From NCBI GenBank assembly GCA_030435675.1, contig CM059625.1, forward strand, positions 14,198,001-14,262,000: a stretch of 64,000 bases of DNA, given 5' to 3'. The notes beneath the pieces were generated by a model. The model was not told the DNA's origin. It was given only the letters and a program-made list of their open reading frames with translations, and did no database searches. Shown one piece after another: positions 36,474-47,295 of the stretch. Source of the DNA: Steinernema hermaphroditum (taxonomy: Eukaryota > Nematoda > Chromadorea > Rhabditida > Steinernematidae). The translations under genes were made by a program, and so were the position numbers. Positions within the stretch are counted from its first letter, which is position 1, and each line of letters begins with the position of its first letter.

Positions 36474-37608
36474 CTATAGATTAGCACGGGTTCCATTAAC
36501 GGGACGTCCACGAAGCTTCCATATCTCGGCGTACTCCATGTCTGTAGGCTCAAGACCGTACTTGCTCATCTTCTTTTTCGCTATGTCGATGACTTCGACA
36601 CGCACGTTCTCCTGCGTCGTTCCTCGAACGTCTATGTAGTGGCAAAGGTTGTCATTGGCATAGTGGCACGAGATAGCCTTGCGGAATCCATCAGTTTTGT
36701 TGGCACCGGAACCGTGAATGAGGAGCGGATGGAAGAATACCGTATCTCCAGCTTCCATCTCAACATGAAGGCGCGGCATGCTTGGATCGTAGTCTTGGAT
36801 GCCGAAGTACGCCTTGTTCACACCACCCTCAAAACCGAACACTTCGGCGTTTTGAGATATGACTTACCTCCCACTTAGGGTATTCGTGAACCTTCAAGTC
36901 ACCTTTATGCGTTCCAGGAACAACGACCAGGCATCCGTTGGCTCGATTGACTCGTTCCATGGCGGTCCAAGCGCAGCAGATGTAGTCCGCAGGACGGAAG
37001 GGGAAGTAGTGCAAGTCTTGGTGCATAGGATGGCGAGAAGTGAGCGATCCGGAGTCTGGGGGCTTGTTGATTAGCATGGTGTGCATGGCCATCATCGTGT
37101 CGGAAGGTTTGCCGATCAGGTCTTTCACAACGTCAACCACAGCCGGGTACTTGCAGTAGTCGAAGAGAACGGGGTCTTCTTGGAAGTCCTGAACCTTAGT
37201 GATCGCTTTTTCGCCGCTCACGAACTCCGACTTCGCAATTGAGATGTCGCGCATGACGGTCATGTTCACAGGAACATCGACTCTTTCGCAGATGCTCTGG
37301 AAACGCTTCCTGAAATGAATCTGTTTTGAGTGATTGAGGTGTGTTTCCCGCTTATCCTACAATTTTTCCACAAAAAAAATTAACACATTGCTATAATTCT
37401 TATCAACGTTTAGAAACTTCAACGAATCACATCAAGAAGTGTCGCCGTTTATATTACCATACAAAACCTACTTATAGCGTTCCAACTCATATCGGGGAAC
37501 CATGTTGCGGATGATTAGGAAACCATTCTTCTCGTAAAACGCCTTCTGCTCAGCTGTGAGTACACGGCCCGCAGTGGTCCAGTCGATTTCGGGCGCGAAG
37601 GGAGGCAT
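36474..37608 (-). CDS. Phytanoyl-CoA dioxygenase (PHYH)
   Basis: This is an Fe(II)/2-oxoglutarate dioxygenase that 2-hydroxylates phytanoyl-CoA, starting alpha-oxidation of branched fatty acids in peroxisomes. Three exons (37608-37472, 37309-36868, 36827-36474) give 310 residues. The start is [20 protein letters not shown]. The iron ligands appear in [14 protein letters not shown] (HxD) and [15 protein letters not shown]; the co-substrate Arg is in [10 protein letters not shown]. Other conserved blocks are [28 protein letters not shown] and [13 protein letters not shown]. The C terminus is RANL, close to human PHYH RTNL and to weak PTS1 signals such as KANL of catalase. An N-terminal PTS2 is not obvious. 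All catalytic residues are present. Confidence 0.94.
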
Positions 37609-39788
37609 CACCTGAACTGGGACAGCTCATAAACAACAATAAATGCATGATATATAAAAGCGGACGTCTTATCGCTTAACGCTAAAGTAGACTACAAAAG
37701 CCACACGAGAAGAACGGTCAGCACGTTTTATGATGATACGAGTTGCTGTTGTGATCATCTGTGTTCGATGGCCGACTTGCGTCTTACACCAAAGGAGGGT
37801 AGAGAGTACAAACCTTGTAGTCCCATCGGCAGAAATGGGTGCGTGCAAAAATCAACACGTGCGCTCTAGGCTTTTCTAATTCTAATTTGTCGGCCTTAGA
37901 GGCATGTAGAAGCACGTTAAATTTAGGTAATCATTCCAGATTTTTCCACTAGCAGTAACGAGCACAGTAGTTATAATCGTGATCGATTGTTCTTTTGAAC
38001 TGCACGATAACAACATGGAATAATCGTAGAAAGTAAATATTACTATAAAATAAATACAAAGACCTTCACCATGAACCATTCTCAGGGGAAACGAATTTGG
38101 TCTGAACGGTGTTGGCGACGGACATATAGTCTGTCAGTCAACGAAGAATTAATTTCTTCAATGGTTTGCGATTCACAAAGGATGCGGCTACGCCTACGGC
38201 TGCGGCTAATGATTCAGTGACGTAGTCGGTTAACTTACCGCTCTTAAACAAGACTGAATCTTATTCCCACGAGCCTACATTGGAAATAGACTACGTAGCC
38301 AAAGCTTAGAGGGTCTACAAGAAAGTTGCCTTTTCTGGTGAGGGCCAAAGGCAGACATAAACTCTCCCCATCGTTAAGAAACATTTAATAATTCATCGAA
38401 GGTTTGAGATATCACCGAAATTCACTGATTCGCCTCACCACAGAGAAGAGTGAACGACACAACTTTTCAAGATTCAATCGCTACCAATGGAACCGATGAT
38501 ATCACTTTAATAGAGGCCTTCACCACCAGTCGACCAACCTTAAGGCGCAAGTTTATGGTCTAGAATTTGCATCGCTTCTTTTATTTCAAGGCGAATATGC
38601 ATCGGCGTTGCACCAACAATCAGTGGAACTCGTCACCAGGCATACATGTATCGAATACCTCCATTTGCGACTATGAAAATTCAAGCTTCTTCAACGACCT
38701 TTGTGTCCCCACAATCGTCCCATATCGCGCACTTCATCTCGCATATCGCACTCAGGCGGCTAATTGGGCGTAAAAGGCGCTAAATCATGGCGCCCAACTG
38801 TTGTCCAAGAGAACGACCATCGACAGTATTATGCTAATGAAGTCACGATATATGACTTGTCAAAGCACAGACGATTTGGCCGTGGACCGTCTTTTATCTT
38901 GCCGCAAAGAGTATGGCACGACCATGGTGCCAGTTTAGCTTGGCTTTTTAGATGTTGTTTCATGTTCAGGTATTGCGATAAAGAGAAGACGAATCTATCT
39001 GCGCACGACTCTTGAGTGTAAATGCTCTTCTTCGTTAGCAGGTCAAGTAATTCAAGCACTGCCAGATAAACGGAGTCAAAGTTAGTCATTGCTGTCGGAA
39101 ACGCTTGCGCAATAGTTGCCGTAAGGACTTATTTTAAGTGACCACGGAAGCTAACACCACCTATGTAATTACGGTCCCATCGAATTCAGAGCATAAAACC
39201 TGGATTCCTGCCACTATTTTCCTTGACATAGCTTTGTTATTGTACAACAATTTGCGCTCATTGCACTCTGTTTCTCATGCGATACTGATCTATCCATTTA
39301 GTGATCCATAGCCATTATTGTCCAAGTTGTCCAAGACTGTCCAAGTTGTGCTTTTCTCACGTAATGTTGTCCCACAATTCTATCGCTCACCTTATAATCA
39401 AATCGTGCGTCAAAATCAGCGAAGCGCTTAAATGAGGAATGCTCGTCCATCATAATCGCTCATTAGCATATCCCTTCCCCTCTTTGACCTTTTCGCGCAA
39501 CAAGCCCAACAGGCGGAGTCGGGACAAGTTGGCCTCCGTTACGGCCAGTTTCCAGGCCACATCTCACTTGCCAGCCAAGTCAACCCCCTCGCTGCCCCTT
39601 CCTCTTCCACCAGCGCTTGATATCTTATTCAAATTCAATTTTCGCTCAGCCAATGGCGAGCCATTGTTATTTTAATAGAGTGTCACATCGAATCTTCTCG
39701 AGTGTCATGTCTCGCGAGCGACAAGTGCCTCTCGGCGGGGATACGGTAGTTCGACGCATAACGCGGTAAACGGTAGTATTTCCAGAAA
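37609..39788. other. Long intergenic region
   Basis: This 2.2-kb stretch lies between divergent genes (PHYH and bHLH). It is AT-rich without supported coding sequence. A short ggatgcggctac/gcctacggctgcgg repeat-like patch lies at 38184-38210. TTTCCAG at 39779-39785, four bases before the bHLH start, resembles a trans-splice acceptor. It is probably regulatory DNA for the bHLH gene. Confidence 0.45.
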
Positions 39789-40113
39789 ATGGCCGACGCT
39801 GGATTGCGACTGAACATCAACATGCGCGAAAGGTGCCGAATGCACGACTTGAACGAGGCACTTGATGACCTGCGCGCTGTGATACCGTATGCCCATGGGA
39901 ATTCAGTTAGGAAACTGTCAAAAATCGCAACACTCTTGCTCGCCAAGAATCACATCATCATGCAGGTAAAATTCGAATTTCTTGTTGGGAAACATCTGTT
40001 AACTGAAGGCGAGTGCAATCGACGAACTTCGCCAAGTTGTGCACAACATGCAACGACAAATAGAGTCTCTTCAAGCGACCGATTCGCCAGCACCCACCCC
40101 TGACAATGAGTGA
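39789..40113 (+). CDS. OLIG/BHLHE22-like bHLH transcription factor (93 aa)
   Basis: This is a nuclear DNA-binding factor of the group of vertebrate OLIG/BHLHE22-23 and worm HLH-17/31/32, linked to glial and neuronal identity. Exons 39789-39965 and 40009-40113 join in frame. The bHLH spans about residues 6-62: [40 protein letters not shown] and LAKNHIIM. The family has RER(R/K)RMHDLN; here that basic residue is Cys, while the DNA-contact Glu is kept. Helix 2 continues over the intron to [20 protein letters not shown]. The protein ends [20 protein letters not shown] directly before AAAATGG supports this start and spliced-leader addition. There is almost nothing outside the domain. Confidence 0.9.
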
Positions 40114-40179
40114 ATTTCTCTTTATTATGCTTTGGTACAGAAATGAGAGCCCAGATAAGTGATGTGAATAAACCCGTCA

Positions 40180-43080
40180 TCATTTCTCCTCGCTTTTAAG
40201 CGGTGGAACTTTGCGATCTCTGTAGACGCTTTCGATGGATTTAGCGACGATTTTCAGCTCGGCTTCTGGCGATATGTGTCGGTTAACGGGAAATACGGAG
40301 GTGGCTTTGTGTTCCTGAAACAAAGCTGTTTAGTTTTCCGAGCTTACTCAACACTCACCTCATTTTCGTTGGCAGCTGCCCACTTTTCCATCGCTTGCTC
40401 CAGAAGATCGACAAGCAAAGTAGTCAACAGCAGAGTAATGCTTTCTCCTGTGCATATTTTGTCCCAGAGTCTAAAACAAGACCATCTCCACTGAATGAAC
40501 CCCGTGCGAGAACCAACCGTAGTGTAGATTCCTCGCTTAGATATCGAGATCCTCCGCACAAAAACCACATCTTTATGTGATCGTCACTAAGTCCATCGAA
40601 AGGATTGTTTTCGTACTTAGGTCTACGGAGCTGGCGTCGAATTGTGGGACTCTCGGGGACTGTGCACTCTGACATGTCTCGGCGCATAGTCGGTGAGCTA
40701 TTAGCACTAGCCTGTGGAGTTAAATCCGAATTATCAATCTCGCCATAGACCATTTCGACAATGGGGGTCTCTACTTCATCTCCGTCTTCCGCTTCTTCTT
40801 CAGATGGCTTCCTTATTAGTTGTTCTACTGGCCGTTCGCAACTTGCAGGTTCGGGCAGGCCCGTTGATTCTGTGTCTTTGGGAATAAAGCGTTCATGATC
40901 CGTAAGACTTGGCAAATCGGACAGCGTCTCTTCGCTGTTCGATCGAGAATAGCACCTCAAAGGAGGTATGTCGGGTTCGTTGGACTTCTTGCATACAGTT
41001 AAGGAGTGAGAAACTGATGCATTTTCAACTGTGCAGTCTGTGCTTTTTGTGTCCTCGCTCTGGGTTCTGGTTCCATGTCCTGGTAATCCTGGTTTCTCGT
41101 TGTCTCTGGGTAAGTTTAATGGAACCGCAGGATCTGGGGTGTGTAGTTCTATGCAATCACCTTAATAAGAAGTGGTGAGATCTGTGTTTAAGACAATGTA
41201 TACCTTTAACTGGAAGTGGAAGTGGAAGCTTTGTCCGTGGCTTCAGAAGAGAACGTACGTCCGGATGATGAACTTCCATAGAAGCTCCTGGATAGTCGGG
41301 ACTGCTCACATGGAAGTCTATCATTATGTGCTTCGAGTTCTTTGTGCTCTGTACACGTTGCGAGTTGTGACGTCGTCTAACTTCGCGGAAGGACTTCACT
41401 TTGGACTCCTTAACACTGCGCTCGGCTGCGGACGAAGTTGCCAATGAGCCGTCACTCATGGTTCTGCGAGCTCTGTCCAGCGACGAGTCACTATCACCGG
41501 CACTTGACGCATCCACGGATGTCATGTTCTTATCTCGAGCCGCTGTACTATCCGATGATCCCTCGAAGAATTCACGCTCACTCAGTTCGACTTCATTCCT
41601 AGACTCGTCCAGTGTGGGCTGCTGCTTGTTGCTGTTGCTTTCTGTGTCTTCTAGATGTGCTTCTCTTCTCAGCAAGTGTTCCATTGATCTCGAATAGCGA
41701 TCTCTGTCAAGAAGCCCCATCTTCGAAATCAACTTTGCTCGTGATTTAAGAACATCTGCAGAATATGATGACGCGGGGACATCACATTGTTCTTTGAATA
41801 TCCGGGCCCTCATCATTACACTGTCTACTGATCCTTTGCGTGCTCTAGAAAACTATAAGTTAACTGATTTTGATGTAGCTATCCAACAGGGTGTCCACAA
41901 AATTGTGAAATTTCCAATATGTGCCCTGTCAGCCAAGGTAAAGTCTTACCGTTCGCAGTTCTCTACATCTTTGTCATGCTTTACATTCAGTTCGTTTGGT
42001 GGCCAAGTCAAACGGCGGTCATTAGTCACATCCGTGCTGTTATCTGTTGACCTAAAAGGAAACGACTTTGTGAATCATTATTGATGGAAAGAGTTCATAC
42101 CTCTTCCTTAGCAGGCTGTCCACTTCGTCGCTTTCGATTGTTTCATCCATTGGCCTGGGCGATTCCCTATCTACCTCGCCACACGGTAGTGAAGTAGAGC
42201 ATAGCACAGAGGAAAGACTGCTGGAGTCCTGGCCCCCGGTAGATGACGCTGCTTCAACCTCTTCATAAACTTCCGTCTCAACATGCATCAATAGTTCGCG
42301 GACGTTCCGAATCGCCTCTGCCATGAGTTCCTCCGATCCGAACTCTTTGCGCAGCAATGCATTCATCTTGGACGAGAGCCAATAAGCGTCGATCCATCCA
42401 TCCGAAGGATCTGCTTCTGTGCAGAGCTTGTACATACGACTGACTATCTGAACATCTCCTTTGCGTTTCCGACGGTGAAGTTCAACATACGGAGAACAAA
42501 GCCAAATCGCTTGGGCGAGAGGACTTCTTTGTAAATTGAAGGGGAGACGACGGGTCAGCAATTCGGATCATGTGCACTATGTCTGGATACGTGCACAGAA
42601 GTTCTGCCAGCTTGCGCCGTGGGACTTTTTTCATGATAACTAGACTGCGAAGTACCATTTTAGCCTAAAACAAAAAGCTTCAAAAGTTGCAGTTCCATGT
42701 TCAATCTGGATGTTCAGTGTTGACAACTTACTTCTGCTCTACGATGCTTTTCCAGTTCATCTTTGACGGCCCATATCGAAGAAACCACTCCTGAAAAATG
42801 GAAGAACTCATTCCAACACAAACTGCCTTCAATTACCCAGCAGAAGTTTCCAGATGAAAATTCGCTTATCCGTAGGCAGAGTGTTCTTCAAGGCATACAA
42901 TCGCAGCTTTTCCAAATCGGCTTCGTGACTGCAGGAGAGGCTGTCTTCCAAAAGATCTTTGGGTGCTTCGACAGCAGGTGTAGAGGCTGTGCTCGTCGTG
43001 GAACTGCCGACCACGCTCCTCTGACCGCCGATGCGTTCGAGGAGATTTGCTCGGAAGTTAGCACCTGTACGGGCCATCAC
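40180..43080 (-). CDS. TBC1D7-like Rab-GAP-fold protein with split TBC domain
   Basis: TBC1D7 is the third subunit of the TSC complex that restrains Rheb/TORC1. The start at 43080 gives MMARTGANFRANLLERIGGQ, then EKLRLYALKNTLPTDKRIFI-WKLLLG, like the TBC1D7 start of domain (RAQIWKVLLG). SRMYKLCTEADPSDGWIDAY then WLSSKMNALLRKEF follows (about 42440-42340). After VRELLMHVE comes an insert of roughly 500 acidic/Ser-rich residues in several exons (SDSSLDRARRTMSDGSLATS; SRSNSEETLSDLPSLTDHER). The fold resumes at DDHIKMWFLCG...SEESTLR-LWDKICTGESITLLLTTLL (about 40560-40400), matching SLQRVWDKVVSGS.. of TBC1D7. It ends KVPPLKSEEK. No Arg/Gln-finger GAP motif is evident, as in TBC1D7. The family is inferred from these blocks; exon edges within the insert are approximate. 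Confidence 0.72.
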
Positions 43081-43484
43081 ATAGCGTTATATCTGAAACG
43101 TTTGTCCTAACACTAAGTAAACGACGAGTTCACGCCAGCGCACGTTGAGCTGGACAGCGTTGAACGTCATCAATTGAATACAAATTTTTTAGATGCAGTC
43201 CGCGGCATCGCCAAACAATGCCGTCCCGATCTGTATCACCAAATCGAAAAATCGAACGTTCCAAACAAGGGTCGAGCACGCTTTTTGTTTCCACCGCTTT
43301 TGTAGATCATAAATATTACGTGCTGTTTGGAACAGAGAGAAAGACAACACATCGAATTCAGCAATTTATTTTCACGGGTTTCAAGGCATTCATAATTACA
43401 ACATCCAATTCACGCAGAACTCTTTAAATGTCAATAAGAAAAGTTTGTACATTTTCCGGACGATATTAGCATCGGCCCACGTTG
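43081..43484. other. Intergenic gap before ubc-1 3' end
   Basis: This 404-bp AT-rich space holds the 5' region of the TBC gene and the 3' UTR of ubc-1. Both genes are on the minus strand in the same order, but the gap is too wide for a typical worm operon and no separate feature is seen. Confidence 0.45.
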
Positions 43485-44204
43485 TTAAGCTTCAGCTTGC
43501 GCCATAGTGGGTTGTTCATCGCCGGACGAAGACGGACCGACTGCTTCTAACGGCTGATCCTCCTGAGCCGCAGGATGTGCCTGCGCTGCCCGCGCAGCTG
43601 CAGCCTGCTCCTGTTGGCGAAGGAGTTCCCGTTCGTTGTTCTCGAACTCCTCTCGCAGCTCATTGTCCAGTGTAGCTTTGGTCTCGTCGTCCAGATCCGT
43701 GTTGAATGCTTCCCACGACTGCTCGACGATCTGATGCACGCGTTTCTCATACTCGCGACGGTTCTCTTGATAGAGTTGGGCGGCCAGCGAATTGGCCGGA
43801 CTGTTCGGGTTAGGTTCGTCGAGGAGTGACTGAATCGATGTTAGGACGGCTGCAACGTCGTACGTGGGCGACCACCGATTCTAAACCACAATTTCCAAAT
43901 GATTGATAAAGCAGAATAAAATAACCTGCAGAATATCGAGGCAGATGCTTCCGTCGGCGTAAACATTGGGATGGAACATTTTGGAGACGAACTTTACCGT
44001 CGGAGGTTTATTTGGGTACTCTTCCGAGAACTCCAAGGTCATCTTAAAAGTTCCATCCTCAAATGGCGTGTCCTGGGGGCCGAAAATGACGGCATGCCAC
44101 AGAAGGATGTTATCCTCGGTGGGTGCGCCACTGACTCCCGATGGGGGATCCTCTTGCAGCTTGCGGAAGTCACGCATAAGACGACGTCGAGAAGGAGTTG
44201 TCAT
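43485..44204 (-). CDS. ubc-1: Ubiquitin-conjugating enzyme E2, RAD6/UBE2A type
   Basis: This E2 ubiquitylates histone H2B and PCNA in chromatin regulation and damage bypass. Two exons (44204-43926, 43880-43485) give 224 residues. The UBC fold starts [20 protein letters not shown] and contains [20 protein letters not shown], the HPN motif in [16 protein letters not shown] with the catalytic Cys (about residue 88), and [18 protein letters not shown]. After residue about 150 an acidic/Gln/Ala-rich tail of about 70 residues follows ([40 protein letters not shown]). The tail is characteristic of nematode UBC-1 and yeast Rad6 and absent from human UBE2A. It appears fully functional. Confidence 0.96.
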
Positions 44205-45882
44205 GTTCTCTGAATGCACTACCTGCACTACAAGGAATTGGGCAAATGCTGTAAATCTCGAATTGTCTAAAAATCTCTGCGAACTCGTCAAGAGTACCTC
44301 AAAACGAAAAGTACAGTTGTTGCGAAAGCGATCACGTTCACGAAACACTATTTTTAAAAAAATTCGAATAACTGCAAAGCGGTGGGAGTCTACGTTTCAG
44401 TCGTCAGACTGATGACTAATGCCGAAATCCGCACAGCAGCCGATCCGTGTGAATAACCCGCATCGCACCGTCGGAGCGCTTCCGAATAGACGAATGAGTG
44501 CGCGACGCGTCCAACGTCTGTTTCCGCCTTTGTGCTTCTGCTGAGACTGAGACATCGCACCCGCGATCGGAGGAGATGTCGACAGCGATGCGTAGAAAAG
44601 GAAGAACGAAGCGGTGCTACTCTATCCGAGGGTTGTTGTCGAGCCACAATACGCTCAACTGCTAACTGCATGAAATACGGTGAACTACGCAATCTCGTCG
44701 CTACGAGAGCTCTGCTCACAGAGCTTTAACGCACAGACCTAACCGACGCAAAGCTCACATGACAGCAGGGCCAACGCTGACGGATTCGATTTTGAAACGC
44801 TAATTAATAATATAAATTGGTACATAGCGATGCTTAGCGCTACTTTTGCCTAGACATTCAATGAATGGGAGGTATTTTCAGCTTACTTAAGGAGCTTACG
44901 ATAGCATGCGAGAGCTCCATCGTAAGATTGTTTTTTGTAATCAACGAAATGAGTTCAGTTAAAAGTATAGAAGCGAATAGTGCAACTACTAACACGCATT
45001 CCGGTGTCGAGAATGAACAGATGAAAGCGGCTTTGAATCGGATCTCTTTCGGATTGCATAAACAGAAGTGCGACCTCAGGCAATAACAATTTTGAACAAG
45101 TCCCATATAAAATGCATAACTCAGGGGACCCGTAGTTCCAACATCTTGCCAAAAAGCTCTTCACCGCCCGACTTCACCCGCGCCTCCCACTCAAGCTCGC
45201 TGCAATTCCATACTCCTCCAGGCGTTCCAATGACGTGAATCTCGTTTGTCATGCTCCACTATCTCGACGCCATCGGATGCAGCCCTTCTCTTCTTCGATG
45301 CCCACACAAACTGATGGAGTTGTTGTATTCTACTCGGATGCCGTCTGTTCCATCGGAGGAAGCATAGAACCAGTGTCTACGATACAATACTTGCCTTTCT
45401 TGGGGCGTTCTGCATGACACAATAGAATATAAAAATGGTGTAATTGACGTCAGCAGATTTGAACACAAGCAGCTGAACATGATTTATCCAGTATTTTGGA
45501 AAAGGGACAAGTCAGTAAACGAAGTAGTGTCTTGTAAAGGCGGTCAACCAAAATACTGTGCATGGCTGATAATATGTCCTAGGATGCCATGTTCCAGCAC
45601 TGAAATCTTCGTAACGTCATAATAGAGTTCTTGAATGCAGCTACACATTTCTTCCTAAGCGTTTATTCAACAGCCATGCATAGAAAGAACTTACACCTAC
45701 GTACATCTCGAAGTCAAATACCGTATTTTGCGACATGAAACATCGTCGACAAAAATTAAGTATTAACATAGGCGGAGGGTCTTCTCGAGAAGGACCGTTA
45801 CCAGCAGCAACTGATCCCAAGTTCTGAATAATTGATGCTAAGCGCGGAGTCGAGAAGGGACAAGCAAGAATCAGCACTATAG
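44205..45882. other. Intergenic region
   Basis: This 1.7-kb region lies between divergent genes. ORFs of 60-109 codons on both strands lack family marks. A GC-richer patch at 44430-44720 with Arg/Ser-rich frames may be a promoter-proximal region of ubc-1. No RNA gene was recognised. Confidence 0.45.
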
Positions 45883-46991
45883 ATGAACGTGCAGAAAGTC
45901 TGTGGTTGCCGTCCGATCACCGCCGGAGCCACCGGGTTCACCCTTCAAGCCATCGTCCTCCTGCTCGCTCTGTCCGGCGGTGGACTTATCCTCGACCGAT
46001 ATCGGCGATGGAAGAGTTCAGAGCGAACGCTGGTCGTGTCAACGACCACTGAGGTTAGCATTTCATTTTTATTACCTCCACAATGAAATCGATCACACTA
46101 TTACGTGAAGAATTGAATTCTAAAACTGAAAACTCAAGTTCTCAAAATCAAGTCATTCATCTTGCGCAAAATAAACCTCGATGGCACAACCTTGCTCTGT
46201 TTTTACATCATTCACAGCCCGCCCAACATTCAAACTCCGTCCCAAAAAAAAGAAGCTCTTCCCTACCACAAATCGAACTTTTTGCAAGCGAAAAACAACC
46301 CACATTTACTAAAGTTATTGCCCTCACGTAGCATGATAACTATCGCGCTGTAACGGTATAATTAATCTACAGCCGCCTCTCACTACATTCCCTGTATGTT
46401 CTATTCCGCAGAACGGTGGCGAAGGCACAAACTCGGGAACGTCGAATTGGGCTGACGGTTGGCTGGAGCTGGGTCTCGCATGGTACGTCGCTTTTTGCAC
46501 GCTTTGGCTATTTACCGTACTCCTCGCGAGCCTCTCGTTCCGCTACTATCGCTCTATCGTCGTCGTGCCGAACGTCGTGGTACTGTGTTTCGGCTTTGTT
46601 GCCCACCTGTTCGCTTTCGGTGAGGCATAGAGGTGAAATGCATGCTGGCAGCACTGTTTCAGCTTTCCTCGTGGCACGGCTGGCCAGTCCTTCGCCGGAG
46701 TATCGAGTAACACAGTACGAGGAAACCATAATTTGCATCGTGTGTGGCTACAGCTTGTTTGCATTTCTTTTCAACTTCGCCGTTCTATTCCTCACACACA
46801 AATACATCGGCTACCTGGAGTACCGAAGGACTGATTTCCGCCCAAAAGTAAGCCGGCACAGATTGTGGAGAAATGTAAATGAAGTTTTAGACAAACCATA
46901 CCACTCAGAACTCAACGTGGAATTCCGATCACTTGTATTGAAACAGACAGTTTGTGATTTTCAGATATCATCTGATTCCATTCATAAATAA
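45883..46991 (+). CDS. Unknown four-TM membrane protein (196 aa)
   Basis: I do not recognise this gene. Exons 45883-46053, 46412-46619, 46663-46847 and 46965-46991 keep one frame, which strongly supports a real gene. TM1 is TGFTLQAIVLLLALSGGGLI, followed by a polar loop (NGGEGTNSGTSNWADGW). TM2 is GLAWYVAFCTLWLFTVLLAS. TM3 is VVVPNVVVLCFGFVAHLFAF. TM4 is TIICIVCGYSLFAFLFNFAV, then LFLTHKYIGYLEYRRTDFRP. The tail ends ISSDSIHK. The tetraspan plan recalls claudin/MARVEL-like worm proteins, but no W-GLW-C-C or other signature was found. The first intron (46054-46411) is large for this window. Confidence 0.7.
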
Positions 46992-47295
46992 TGTTGACCT
47001 GAATGCTGACTGAAGGAAAAGAACATGAAAAATTCATAACTCAACGAGCTTGGTGATGTCCCCGCACAAACTCGAAAATCCCCTTCCACCGTTGAAATAG
47101 TGGACGTCTTTGACGTGGAGATGATCACAGAACCGACCACCACTCAATTTCTCGTGCATCCATTCTAGCCATTTCCGTTTTCGGATGAGTTCGCGGTGCT
47201 TTCGCGGTGCTTTCGCGTTCCTTTCTCTTTATCGACATGAACTTTTACAACAACATTCAGATAAACAAGGTATAAGCAGCAGTAACAACGTTTGC
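46992..47295 (-). other. Possible small exon downstream of WAPL
   Basis: A minus-strand frame from about 47230 to the stop at 47034 reads RELIRKRKWLEWMHEKLSGG then FCDHLHVKDVHYFNGGRGFS, a composition typical of coding sequence. No in-frame ATG follows the upstream stop except the internal Met, and no good splice acceptor is visible. It may be a remnant or the last exon of an unrecognised gene. Confidence 0.3.

Noticed and set aside
47034..47230. Independent small gene downstream of WAPL
   Set aside because: The frame has no usable start or acceptor. It is kept only as a low-confidence exon-like stretch.
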